DNA of 24,198 bases, taken from assembly GCA_023458415.1 (NCBI GenBank), contig JAEWZO010000004.1, positions 1 to 24,198 on the forward strand. The letters are read 5' to 3'. Made by a program: the position numbers and the translations under genes. This DNA is from Bacteroidota bacterium. Lineage in GTDB: Bacteria > Bacteroidota > Bacteroidia > Flavobacteriales > Weeksellaceae. This document shows positions 1-7,690 of this stretch, piece by piece. Numbering within the stretch: position 1 is the first letter of the stretch; each line of letters begins with the position of its first letter. The notes below the pieces were generated by a model. It did not search any database, was not told where the DNA came from, and was given only the letters and a program-made list of their open reading frames with translations.

Positions 1-649
1 GGAAGAAACCGAATATCTTCTGGTCGACTGTCTTTACCTTGGAATTGATAACGTAATGGCGCTTCGCGGTGATGCGATGAAAGGCCAGAACCAGTTTGTC
101 CCGACTAATGGTGGTCACCATTTTGCCGTGGAACTCGTGGAACACATTAACGACATCGGACGCGGAAAATATCTTACAGATGAAAAACGCTGCGACGAAA
201 ACAATAAATTCTGTATTGGCGTTGCCGGTTATCCCGAAAAACATATTGAAGCGCCTTCCATGAAATATGATATTCAGAAACTGAAAGCAAAAGTGGAAGC
301 CGGAGCTGATTATGTGGTAACTCAAATGTTTTTTGACAACAAAAAATTTTTTGAGTTCGTGCAAGAAGCAAGGGCGATAGGGATTGATGTTCCAATTATT
401 CCGGGAATCAAGCCGATTGCTACAAAAAGCCATCTTTCAATGTTGCCAAAAACCTTCAAAATTGATTTGCCGGAAGATTTGATTTCTGAAATATCAAAAG
501 CTAAAGACAACGCTGCAGTAAAGCAAATCGGTGTGGAATGGGCGATACAGCAATGCAAAGAATTGTTGGATTTTGGTGTTCCGGTGCTCCATTTTTACTC
601 GATGGGGAAAAGTGATAATATCAAGAAAGTGGCGGCGGAACTTTTCTAA
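1..649 (+). CDS. metF: 5,10-methylenetetrahydrofolate reductase, 3' part
   Basis: This enzyme reduces 5,10-methylene-THF to 5-methyl-THF, using FAD and NAD(P)H, to supply methyl groups for methionine synthesis in the cytosol. The reading frame is open from base 2, so the start lies before the window; 215 codons remain of a family that is usually near 300 residues. Visible family signatures are the LGIDNVMALRGD stretch early in the fragment, GADYVVTQMFFD in the middle, and IPGIKPI further on. The gene ends at TAA just before a strong hairpin. Its upstream neighbour, often metH in this phylum, cannot be seen. I am confident of the family; nothing looks broken in the visible part. Confidence 0.95.
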   Translation, partial: EETEYLLVDCLYLGIDNVMALRGDAMKGQNQFVPTNGGHHFAVELVEHINDIGRGKYLTDEKRCDENNKFCIGVAGYPEKHIEAPSMKYDIQKLKAKVEAGADYVVTQMFFDNKKFFEFVQEARAIGIDVPIIPGIKPIATKSHLSMLPKTFKIDLPEDLISEISKAKDNAAVKQIGVEWAIQQCKELLDFGVPVLHFYSMGKSDNIKKVAAELF

Positions 650-652
650 AAT

Positions 653-678
653 AAAAAAGCGCAGATCTCTGTGCTTTT
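653..678. terminator. Bidirectional intrinsic terminator between metF and the 383-aa gene
   Basis: A 10-bp stem (AAAAGCGCAG with CTGTGCTTTT, one G-U pair) closes on a 4-nt loop. It has T residues on its plus-strand 3' side and A residues on its 5' side, so it can end transcription from both directions. It lies 4 nt after the metF stop and directly after the stop of the convergent minus-strand gene. Confidence 0.8.
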
Positions 679-679
679 C

Positions 680-1831
680 TTATAAGCTAGGATGTCTTTC
701 AAATGGTTTGTTCCGATCAAATAAATAGCGGAATGTCGCCAGTTTTGTGGTAACTGTTGTATCTAAGCTTTGCGCAATTTTCATCATTTTAGGATTAAAA
801 TCTCCAATCCACTGCAGTTCGGTCACCTGGAAATCAGTATGTTTTCTGAGATGTTGAGTTCCTTCCCAAATCATATAGCCGTCGATTCCGGTTCTTTGCC
901 ACTCCGGAACTACGCCAAAAACGATACCCACCATTTTGGTGTTTTTTTTGAATTTTTTCACCCATAGAAATTTCAGTTTTTCAAAAAGTCCAAATTTTCC
1001 GTTGAGGTATTTAAACCACTGGTTCAGATCGGGGATGTTGATCCACATCGCAATTGGTTTGTCGTTTTCATACACAAACCACGAAATATGTTCATTAATA
1101 ATGGGTTTCATGTTTTTGAACATTTTCAGGGTTTTTGAATATTCCATCTGCTTTCCTCCGCCATGACTTGCCCACGCTTTGTTGTAAACTTCTGTGAAAT
1201 CTTTCGCGAATTTTTCCAGTTGATTTTTCTTGAGGGGCTTTGCTGAAATCGCCGGATTTTTTGAATGTTTCGAATGCATCACCGTGAAAACGCGGGAAAC
1301 ATCACCGTGAACCGGACGCGTGTAACAAAGCTGATTGAAATAGACCTGAAATCCATAGTTTTCAAACAGATCTTTATAATAAGGCGGATTATAGTTCATT
1401 CCGTACAGCGGTTCATCAAAACCTTCCGTCACTACTCCCCAGAATTTATCACGTTCCCCAAAATTAATGGAGCCGTCCATCGCTTCCATTCCTCTTTCCT
1501 GAAGCCAGTTTTTGCAAAAATCAAAAATGAAATTGGCTGTTTCCTGATCGTTGATACAGTCGAAAAATCCGATTCCTCCGGTTGGTTGTTCGTTTTTATA
1601 TTTTGGGTTAACGAAAACCGCGACCTTTCCTACCGTTTCGTTTTTGTCGTTTCTGAACAGAAACCTTTTGCATTCGCCGTTTCTGAAAAGTCGGTTACTC
1701 TTTCTGTCGAACACAGCTTCCACATCCTTGTCCAAAGAGCGGATGTAATTTTTTTCATTCACAAAAATCTTGGAGGGTAAATCCAGAAATTCTTTAATTT
1801 CCTTTTCAGATATAACTTCTGCAACGTTCAT
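680..1831 (-). CDS. Hypothetical protein, GNAT/acyltransferase-like (383 aa)
   Basis: The function is not known to me. The protein is soluble, with no signal peptide or membrane segment. It begins MNVAEVISEKEIKEFLDLPSKIF. The stretch FGVVPEWQRTGIDGYMIWEG, in the C-terminal third, resembles the acetyl-CoA-binding V-P-x-x-(Q/R)-x-x-G-x region of GNAT acyltransferases; WINIPDLNQWFKYLNGKFG precedes it. It also resembles the large uncharacterised acyltransferase-like proteins of about 380 residues common in Bacteroidota. The gene stands alone, convergent with metF and divergent from the kefF-like gene. A TATTTTTG box, matching the -7 consensus, sits on the minus strand only 4 nt before the ATG, so the transcript may have almost no leader. 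The substrate cannot be read from the sequence. Confidence 0.75.
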   Translation of the reverse strand: MNVAEVISEKEIKEFLDLPSKIFVNEKNYIRSLDKDVEAVFDRKSNRLFRNGECKRFLFRNDKNETVGKVAVFVNPKYKNEQPTGGIGFFDCINDQETANFIFDFCKNWLQERGMEAMDGSINFGERDKFWGVVTEGFDEPLYGMNYNPPYYKDLFENYGFQVYFNQLCYTRPVHGDVSRVFTVMHSKHSKNPAISAKPLKKNQLEKFAKDFTEVYNKAWASHGGGKQMEYSKTLKMFKNMKPIINEHISWFVYENDKPIAMWINIPDLNQWFKYLNGKFGLFEKLKFLWVKKFKKNTKMVGIVFGVVPEWQRTGIDGYMIWEGTQHLRKHTDFQVTELQWIGDFNPKMMKIAQSLDTTVTTKLATFRYLFDRNKPFERHPSL

Positions 1832-1912
1832 ACTTCAAAAATAAGAATATTTTTATGTTAAAAAATACAGTGAAAATCCTTTTTTCCGTAAATTTATCAT
1901 AACTAAAATCCT

Positions 1913-2434
1913 TTGAAGAATACACTCGTCATTTTTGCGCATCCTTATTTTGAATATTCAAAATTAAACCGTGAACTTTTGAAGGTTTATGCGGGTTTTG
2001 AACATGTTACGTTTCGGGATTTATACGAAGAATATCCGGATTTGCACGTTCCTGCTTTTCGCGAACGGAAAAGAATTGTCGATTATGAACGTCTTGTTTT
2101 TCATTTTCCTTTGATTTGGTTCAGTTTTCCGCCACTGCTAAAACTTTGGATTGATGAGGTTTTTGATATGACCTGGATGATGGAAGATTACCATCCGCTT
2201 ACAAATAAAGATGCGATGATTGTTGTAACGGCAGGTGGAAAACAGCAGCAATACACACCGGAAGGAACTTATGGTACAACACTGGAAAACCTCCTGAAAC
2301 CGATAAAAATTTCATTGAAAGTGAATAACATTGAAGTAACGGAAATTTTGACTGTTTACAATGCGGATCATCTCAGCAAAGAGGAAACTGCAGACGTGAA
2401 AAATCAACTCATTCATTTGTTAAACACGCCATAA
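1913..2434 (+). CDS. NAD(P)H-dependent oxidoreductase, KefF-like ancillary protein
   Basis: This is a flavodoxin-fold quinone reductase of the KefF/MdaB type (173 aa; E. coli KefF is of similar size). In E. coli such a protein binds the KefC antiporter at the membrane and is needed for its full activity. The phosphate-binding start LVIFAHP is at residues 5-11 and the family motif FHFPLIWFSFPPLLKLWIDEVF spans about residues 63-84. The start is a TTG codon: an in-frame TAA lies at 1904-1906, and no ATG occurs before the first conserved strand. The stop overlaps the antiporter start in TAATG, so translation is probably coupled. Pairing with the antiporter supports the KefF reading; the exact substrate is inferred. 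Confidence 0.88.
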   Translation: MKNTLVIFAHPYFEYSKLNRELLKVYAGFEHVTFRDLYEEYPDLHVPAFRERKRIVDYERLVFHFPLIWFSFPPLLKLWIDEVFDMTWMMEDYHPLTNKDAMIVVTAGGKQQQYTPEGTYGTTLENLLKPIKISLKVNNIEVTEILTVYNADHLSKEETADVKNQLIHLLNTP

Positions 2435-4272
2435 TGGAGAATTCGATTGCCATTACTTCGCTGATTTTTTTGGGAGCAGCCATTCTGATGGTTCCGCTCG
2501 TGAGAAAACTGGGATTAAGTTCGGTCATCGGATATATTCTGGGCGGAATTATCATTGGTCCGTTTTGCCTGAAACTGACCGGAAGAGACGCAGATGATAT
2601 CATGCATGCAACTGAATTTGGTGTCGTAATGCTGCTTTTTCTTGTAGGTTTAGAACTGGAGCCGAAGAAATTTTGGGCGATTCGAAAGAAAATTCTTGGT
2701 TTGGGAGTTAGTCAGATGCTCCTCACTGTCGTGTTTCTGTTTCTTATTTTTTATGTTGCGCAGTGGCGATGGAATCAGGCTTTGGTAGCAGCTTTATGTT
2801 TTGCCATGTCATCTACGGCGATTGTTTTGCAGACTTTAAAGGAGAAAAATCTATTCAGGACCGAAGCGGGGCAGTCGTCTTTTTCCATTCTGCTTTTTCA
2901 GGACATTGCGGTGATTCCAATATTGGCGCTGTTGCCCATTATTGCTAAAAAATCGGATGAAGATGAAAACCAAATTCTTTTACAATATCTTCCAGATTGG
3001 TTGCAGCCTTTTTCAATTATTTTCGGGATTGCGACTTTGATTTTACTCGGACGATATCTTTTTATTCCCTTTCTCAGATATGTTTCGCGTTCCGGTATGA
3101 ATGAATTACTTACTGCATCATCACTGTTTTTGGTAATTGGTGTTTCCGAGCTGATGAATTCTGCAGGATTAAGCCCGGCTTTGGGCGCATTCGTTGCAGG
3201 AGTGATGTTGGCCAATAGTGAATTCCGTCACGAATTGGAAAGCCAGATCGATCCGTTCAAAGGTCTTTTGCTTGCGATTTTCTTTGTGAGCGTTGGTTCT
3301 ACGATTAATTTCAGAGTTATTGCAGAAGATCCGTTCTTTATTTTTTCTACGGCTTTCGTGGTTCTTGCAGTAAAATTTTTGGTCCTTTTTCTCATCGGAA
3401 AAATATTCGGCATGAAACTGAACCAAACATTTCTGCTTGCATTTGCCCTTTCGCAAATTGGTGAATTTGCCTTCGTTCTTATTAACTATTCAACCAATCT
3501 TTACCTTTTTGATGCTAATCTGAACGCACAGTTAATGGCCATTACAGCGGTTACGATGTGTATAACGCCACTTCTTTTAATACTGAATGAAAAGGTGATA
3601 GAAAGACGGTTGATGCAACAGCAGATTGAAGAACTGGAAATTGATGAGCCTATTGCTCCGAAGAAAGTTATCGTGGTAGGTTTTGGGCATTTTGGCAGTA
3701 CAGTTGGCCGATTGTTAAGAGTAAATGGAATTCAGCCAACGATTTTGGATAGTGATCCGGAAAGAGTAAACGTCCTGAAATCGTATGGATTTAAAGTGTA
3801 TTACGGCGATGCGTCCAATCCGGGAATTTTGAGATCGGCAGGTGCAGAGAATGCTGATTTGCTTGTGCTGTGTATAGATAACCCGGAAAAAAACCATCAG
3901 ATTGTTGAATATGTAAAATCTCATTTCCCACATCTTCAGATTTTTGTGAGGGCGAAGAACAGACTTGATGCCTACGATTTTCTGAACCACGGTGTGGAAA
4001 ATATTTACCGTGAAACTTTGGGTACTGCAGTTGATATGGCCGTCGATATTCTTACAGCAACCGGAATGAGATCTTATGCTGCAAGGCGTTTAGGAAAGCG
4101 TTTTACACTAATTGATAAAGCAATGGTGCGTAAAATGGCGAAACATCACGAAAGTGATAATCCTACATTTACCATTCGTGAATCTCTGGAACGGGAAGCT
4201 GAACTTCTGGCTGAAGACAGCATTTCGTTTGATGAAAAAAGATGGGGCGGCAGTGAAGATTATCCTGCTTAA
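2434..4272 (+). CDS. CPA2 family monovalent cation:proton antiporter with TrkA_N domain (KefB/KefC type)
   Basis: This inner-membrane antiporter of 612 aa probably exchanges K+ for H+ and protects against electrophiles or acid stress. About the first 385 residues form a chain of hydrophobic segments typical of the Na+/H+ exchanger fold, including AALCFAMSSTAIVLQTL and SPALGAFVAGVMLANS. From about residue 409 a Rossmann-type nucleotide-binding domain follows (KKVIVVGFGHFGSTVGRLL, a GxGxxG motif), matching the KTN/TrkA_N gating domain, and an 85-residue charged tail closes the protein. It is the second gene of a pair with the KefF-like oxidoreductase. Its stop overlaps by 4 nt the stop of the convergent lipoprotein gene. 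E. coli Kef channels are gated by glutathione; whether the ligand is the same here is unknown. Confidence 0.93.
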   Translation: MENSIAITSLIFLGAAILMVPLVRKLGLSSVIGYILGGIIIGPFCLKLTGRDADDIMHATEFGVVMLLFLVGLELEPKKFWAIRKKILGLGVSQMLLTVVFLFLIFYVAQWRWNQALVAALCFAMSSTAIVLQTLKEKNLFRTEAGQSSFSILLFQDIAVIPILALLPIIAKKSDEDENQILLQYLPDWLQPFSIIFGIATLILLGRYLFIPFLRYVSRSGMNELLTASSLFLVIGVSELMNSAGLSPALGAFVAGVMLANSEFRHELESQIDPFKGLLLAIFFVSVGSTINFRVIAEDPFFIFSTAFVVLAVKFLVLFLIGKIFGMKLNQTFLLAFALSQIGEFAFVLINYSTNLYLFDANLNAQLMAITAVTMCITPLLLILNEKVIERRLMQQQIEELEIDEPIAPKKVIVVGFGHFGSTVGRLLRVNGIQPTILDSDPERVNVLKSYGFKVYYGDASNPGILRSAGAENADLLVLCIDNPEKNHQIVEYVKSHFPHLQIFVRAKNRLDAYDFLNHGVENIYRETLGTAVDMAVDILTATGMRSYAARRLGKRFTLIDKAMVRKMAKHHESDNPTFTIRESLEREAELLAEDSISFDEKRWGGSEDYPA

Positions 4273-4757
4273 TATTGCGGACAGGACTGGATTTTTACAT
4301 TGGCAAGATTCAGTGTTTTGCCCATTGCAGTTACTTTAACTTCCGGAAAATCTCCGTACATACAGTCTGAAGTCATTTCCTGGAAAATCCCGTCAGTTGC
4401 TTCAATGGTGACATCCGTTCCGGAAAGAACCACTCTGTTTTCCATAAAGTCGAAGCGTGTTAACGGGAAATTTTTACCGTCAATCACAATATTTCCTCTG
4501 TTCGCTTCTTCATCAAAATAAATGATAGGAGAGTTGTTCTGAGTAAAAACGGTTCTTCCCAAATCTACCGAAATATCCTGTGGAATTACTTTAAAATGTT
4601 GAGAGGTTGGACTTTCAATTGTTGGAGCCGAAGTGCTGTCGACAGGCGCCATCAGAACGGAATCGGCAGTTTCAATCTTTTCAGATGCGATGATTTCTTT
4701 ATCTTTTTTACAGCTGATTACGGCGGCGAAGAGTAACAAACACAGAATATTTTTCAT
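4269..4757 (-). CDS. Small putative lipoprotein, unknown function
   Basis: The function is not recognised. The 162-aa product starts with a short lipoprotein signal peptide: positive N-terminus, hydrophobic core (ILCLLLFAAVIS) and a lipobox ending at Cys16, followed by KKDKE, as is common for Bacteroidota surface or periplasmic lipoproteins. A Ser/Thr/Pro-rich linker (about residues 35-52) leads to a compact C-terminal part with two cysteines near the end (SDCMYGD and IQSCPQY) that could form a disulfide bond. It lies 71 nt downstream of the SRAP gene on the same strand and may be read with it. Its TAA overlaps the stop of the antiporter gene on the other strand. Confidence 0.8.
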   Translation of the reverse strand: MKNILCLLLFAAVISCKKDKEIIASEKIETADSVLMAPVDSTSAPTIESPTSQHFKVIPQDISVDLGRTVFTQNNSPIIYFDEEANRGNIVIDGKNFPLTRFDFMENRVVLSGTDVTIEATDGIFQEMTSDCMYGDFPEVKVTAMGKTLNLANVKIQSCPQY

Positions 4758-4828
4758 ACAGAAATTTTCAGCTAACGAAGCAAATTCTGTTCCTTAGAAT
4801 CCTCTATTTCCAAAAAATCTAAATACAA

Positions 4829-5470
4829 TTAGCCGAACAGCGTGTTTTCTTCTGATAAGTTTTTGGCCGTAAGTTCAGATTCATAATTTGGGAAGGCAAA
4901 ATCTTCAATCGGTACATCATCCAACCAGCGATATTGCACTTTTTTATTAAGCAGAACAGGCATTCTCTGTTTCGTGTTGTGGATTTTCGACATCAGTTCA
5001 TTGGCTTGCGTAGTAACAACAGTGACAGTATTTATTTCTTCCTGAGTTTCAGGATCAGACCAAATATTGTACAGTCCACCAAGCGCAAAAATTGGCTGGT
5101 CTTTAATTCCGATGAGATATTGGTGTTTTACTTTTCCTTTTTCGTCCTGCCATTGCCATTCGTGAAATCCGTTGACCAAAATCAGGCATCTGTTGTTCAC
5201 CGAGTTTTTATAAGTGGGCTTTTCGTCGATGGTTTCAATTCTGGCATTGAGTGTTTTTTTCTGGAAATCTCGGTTTTTGCTCCACGGCGCAAGAAATCCC
5301 CATTCGGCAGAAATAATGTGCGAAGTATCAACGTCAGTAATTATAGGAATACGTGGCGTCGCAAAACCATTAATCCGGAATTCCCGATGATAGGGCTTTC
5401 CTGAATATTCTGCACCAAAATATTCTTCAAGTTCCTGAGCTTCGGAGAGCAGTGAGATATAATTACACAT
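4829..5470 (-). CDS. SOS response-associated peptidase (SRAP) family protein, YedK/HMCES type
   Basis: SRAP proteins form a covalent crosslink with abasic sites in single-stranded DNA through the amino-terminal cysteine exposed after Met removal. The start at 5470 gives MCNY, putting the catalytic Cys at position 2. The longer frame to 5602 is rejected because it reads into the tmRNA gene and would bury this Cys. Other family residues are visible: Asn76 in NARIET, Glu104 in GFHEWQW, and His164 in the IHNTKQRMPVLL segment (usually HNRMP, here with a small insertion). The length of 213 aa fits the family. A perfect 14-bp palindrome lies 6 nt before the start codon. The gene sits between the ssrA terminator and a small lipoprotein gene. 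Confidence 0.93.
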   Translation of the reverse strand: MCNYISLLSEAQELEEYFGAEYSGKPYHREFRINGFATPRIPIITDVDTSHIISAEWGFLAPWSKNRDFQKKTLNARIETIDEKPTYKNSVNNRCLILVNGFHEWQWQDEKGKVKHQYLIGIKDQPIFALGGLYNIWSDPETQEEINTVTVVTTQANELMSKIHNTKQRMPVLLNKKVQYRWLDDVPIEDFAFPNYESELTAKNLSEENTLFG

Positions 5471-5476
5471 TGTAGT

Positions 5477-5490
5477 GGATTTATAAATCC
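5477..5490. promoter_or_regulatory. Perfect 14-bp palindrome before the SRAP gene (candidate operator)
   Basis: GGATTTATAAATCC is a perfect inverted repeat without spacer, 6 nt upstream of the SRAP start codon. It could be a binding site for a dimeric regulator or a weak hairpin over the ribosome binding region. No regulator is known from the sequence; the role is a guess. Confidence 0.35.
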
Positions 5491-5513
5491 AAATTAAAGA
5501 AAAAAATTCCGGC

Positions 5514-5546
5514 AAAAAAATAACCCACTGAATAAACAGTGGGTTA
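5514..5546 (-). terminator. Intrinsic terminator of ssrA
   Basis: TAACCCACTG and CAGTGGGTTA form a perfect 10-bp stem around a 6-nt loop. On the minus strand seven T residues follow directly (5520 to 5514). It lies 10 nt beyond the mature tmRNA 3' end, so it fits as the ssrA terminator. Confidence 0.9.
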
Positions 5547-5556
5547 GAGAAATTTG

Positions 5557-5952
5557 TGGAGTTGGAGGGATTCGAACCCTCGTCCAAACAAGCAATACGC
5601 AAGCTTTCTACATGCTTATTCTGCTATTAATTTTCGTCGCAAAGCAGACAGCAGACAGCCAACTTTACGCTTATCTTCTAAAATTTTCGTTCCTGAGCCG
5701 AAGATTTTCAGGACTTATTTCTGCATTACTATGCCTCCGGATCCAACGTCGCAGAACAGAACATTGGGGAGACATCTTGTTTCCTTACTATACTTCGGGA
5801 AAACGCTTATCCTACTATACTTCGGATTAAGCAGCAAGAGCAAACTCTTGGTCGCCAGTTAAAAATTTGTAGCAAGGGATTTAAGAGATCGCGCTACGGT
5901 TCTCTGCATGCTTACTTACCCATTGGTCTTGCTGTCGAAACCAGTCAACCCC
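5557..5952 (-). ncRNA. ssrA: Transfer-messenger RNA (tmRNA)
   Basis: tmRNA, with SmpB, rescues stalled ribosomes and tags the unfinished protein for proteolysis. On the minus strand the gene starts GGGGUUGACUGG at 5952, and its first seven bases pair with CAACUCC near the 3' end, leaving discriminator A at 5557. A T-arm with GUUCGAAUCC is just inside. The next genomic bases are CAA, so the CCA tail must be added afterwards. The tag frame, with resume codon GGC at 5856, reads GDQEFALAA and stops at 5827, ending in the expected ALAA. A 13-nt direct repeat lies after the tag stop. The gene has its own promoter box and terminator. Ends are placed by pairing, and may be off by a base or two. Confidence 0.95.
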
Positions 5953-5968
5953 AATTTTGGTAAGAGTG

Positions 5969-5976
5969 CAAAGATA
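5969..5976 (-). promoter_or_regulatory. ssrA promoter, -7 element
   Basis: On the minus strand TATCTTTG matches the Bacteroidota TAnnTTTG box exactly. It lies 16 nt before the mature 5' end of tmRNA, leaving room for a short leader removed by RNase P. No clear TTG is found at the -33 distance (ATG occurs there instead). Confidence 0.7.
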
Positions 5977-6074
5977 CAAAAACTATCTCTTTACATTGCT
6001 CTTGTCATTGCAAATTCCCTTCCAAAACTAATATTCAGGCGAATTGTTTTACATTTAGTAGCGAAAAACATGAA

Positions 6075-6701
6075 ATGAAAGTAAAATTTCTAAAGCTGAT
6101 TCTGCTGTTCGTCTTCGTTCTTGATTTGTATTTCATATATACAGGATTTTCCGATGCCCGCTTTTTTACAAAAACTTTGTTACTTCCTTTGTTGTGTTTA
6201 ATCTATGTTTTGAAAGCCGTAAAGTTAGACCGAATGTTTCTTTCCGGATTGATTTCCAGTTTCTTCGGAGATTTTTTTCTGTTGTTTTCTTCGGGATTTC
6301 TTCCCGGTTTGGCAAGTTTTCTACTGGCTCATATTTTTTATATTCTTTCATTCAGAAAAATGTCTGCAGCGAGATTTAATCCGTTGATTGTGACAGTTGT
6401 ATCAATCTATTTATTCGGGTTGCTTTATTATCTTTTCCCATATTTAAATGAAATGAAAATCCCGGTAGTTTTGTACGGAATTACCATTGCTGCGATGTTA
6501 GTTTACGGTTTTAGATCCGGAAGGAAACTGATTATTTGCGGAGCGCTATTTTTTATTATTTCTGACAGTATTCTTGCTGTTAATCTTTTCGTGAATTCAT
6601 CCTTGCTATTGAGTTTAATGGTGATGATTACGTATGTTGTCGCGCAGTTTTTATTGGTTGAAGGAATGACTGCAAAAGAAAATAATATTCAGAACATCTA
6701 A
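6075..6701 (+). CDS. YhhN family membrane protein (lysoplasmalogenase-like)
   Basis: The family includes TMEM86/YhhN enzymes that hydrolyse the vinyl-ether bond of lysoplasmalogens; for most bacterial members the substrate is untested. The 208-aa product is almost entirely made of membrane segments. Family marks are visible: TKTLLLPLL near residue 32, the SSFFGDFFLL segment with Asp66, the GLASFLLAHIFYI segment (about 78-90), GALFFIISDSILAVN with Asp164, and a C-terminal TYVVAQFLLVEG. The two Asp residues are the conserved polar residues inside the membrane and are likely catalytic. The gene is alone between ssrA (divergent) and the SDR gene. A TACATTTA box about 20 nt upstream is one mismatch from the -7 consensus. 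Confidence 0.88.
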   Translation: MKVKFLKLILLFVFVLDLYFIYTGFSDARFFTKTLLLPLLCLIYVLKAVKLDRMFLSGLISSFFGDFFLLFSSGFLPGLASFLLAHIFYILSFRKMSAARFNPLIVTVVSIYLFGLLYYLFPYLNEMKIPVVLYGITIAAMLVYGFRSGRKLIICGALFFIISDSILAVNLFVNSSLLLSLMVMITYVVAQFLLVEGMTAKENNIQNI

Positions 6702-6754
6702 TTTTATTTGGGCAACAATTGGAAACTATTTAATTTTAAGGAAAATAATCTATA

Positions 6755-7633
6755 ATGAAATATACAGAAGGGATGCTTCGCGAAGATGCACTGAAAGATA
6801 AAGTTGCTGTAGTAACAGGCGGCGGAAGCGGATTGGGTAAAGCCATGACGAAATATTTTTTACAATTAGGTGCAAAAGTGGTCATCACGTCCAGAAATCT
6901 GGAAAAACTGCAGAACACAGCAAAAGAACTGGAAGAAGAAACCGGTGGAAAAGTTTTAGCAGTTGCCTGTGATGTTCGTAACTGGGACGAAGTAGAGGCT
7001 ATGAAAGAGGCAGCAGTAAAAGAATTTGGGCAAATTGACATTTTATTGAACAATGCAGCCGGAAATTTTATTGCTCCAACCGAAAGACTGACGCATTCCG
7101 CATTCGATTCTATTTTAGATATCGTGCTAAAAGGAACAAAAAACTGTACGCTTTCTATCGGAAAATACTGGATCGAAAACAAAATTCCGGGCACGGTTCT
7201 CAATATTGTAACCACATATTCCTGGACGGGTTCTGCATATGTGGTTCCGTCAGCTTGTGCAAAAGCAGGTGTTTTGGCAATGACAAGAAGTTTAGCTGTT
7301 GAATGGGCAAAGTACAATATCCGTTTCAATGCTATTGCGCCGGGACCGTTCCCAACTAAAGGCGCTTGGGAAAGACTTTTGCCGGGAGATTTAGCTGAAA
7401 AATTCGATATGAGAAAAAAAGTTCCGCTAAGAAGAGTAGGAGAACATCAGGAGCTGGCCAATCTTGCAGCGTATCTTGTTTCAGATTATTCTGCATATAT
7501 GAATGGCGAAGTTGTAACTATCGACGGTGGCGAGTGGCTTCAGGGCGCAGGAGAATTTAACATGCTCGAGCAGATTCCTTCGGAAATGTGGGATATGCTG
7601 GAACAGATGATAAAAGCCAAAAAATCCAACTGA
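6755..7633 (+). CDS. SDR family oxidoreductase, 2,4-dienoyl-CoA reductase type
   Basis: This 292-aa short-chain dehydrogenase most resembles the 2,4-dienoyl-CoA reductases (DECR/PDCR), NADPH enzymes that help in beta-oxidation of unsaturated fatty acids. The cofactor motif GGGSGLG is at residues 22-28 and NNAAG at about 99-103. The usual SDR YxxxK is replaced by S166-x3-K170 in VVPSACAKAG. Together with Tyr155 and the PGPFPTKGA stretch, this is the pattern known from human DECR1, so it is not a broken active site. The gene is followed 57 nt later by fabV, which also acts on enoyl thioesters, so the pair may work together in fatty acid metabolism. The exact substrate is inferred. Confidence 0.88.
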   Translation: MKYTEGMLREDALKDKVAVVTGGGSGLGKAMTKYFLQLGAKVVITSRNLEKLQNTAKELEEETGGKVLAVACDVRNWDEVEAMKEAAVKEFGQIDILLNNAAGNFIAPTERLTHSAFDSILDIVLKGTKNCTLSIGKYWIENKIPGTVLNIVTTYSWTGSAYVVPSACAKAGVLAMTRSLAVEWAKYNIRFNAIAPGPFPTKGAWERLLPGDLAEKFDMRKKVPLRRVGEHQELANLAAYLVSDYSAYMNGEVVTIDGGEWLQGAGEFNMLEQIPSEMWDMLEQMIKAKKSN

Positions 7634-7690
7634 TAGCACAATAATCAGCAAAAATCAGTAATTTGCGATGCTTTAAATAAGAATTCAGTT

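Noticed and set aside
1265..1780. Plus-strand 171-aa frame inside the acyltransferase-like gene
   Set aside because: It lies fully opposite a longer, better supported gene and shows no recognisable domain.
5471..5602. N-terminal extension of the SRAP gene up to 5602
   Set aside because: It reads through the ssrA terminator and the tRNA-like 3' end of tmRNA, and would bury the catalytic Cys2 exposed by the start at 5470.
5554..5862. Plus-strand 102-aa frame with a WRDSNPRP start
   Set aside because: It is the antisense of the tmRNA gene; this peptide pattern is a known artefact of reading tRNA-like T-arms.
6890..7300. Broken SDR active site, since YxxxK is absent
   Set aside because: The S-x3-K pattern is typical of 2,4-dienoyl-CoA reductases, so it is a family feature and not a defect.
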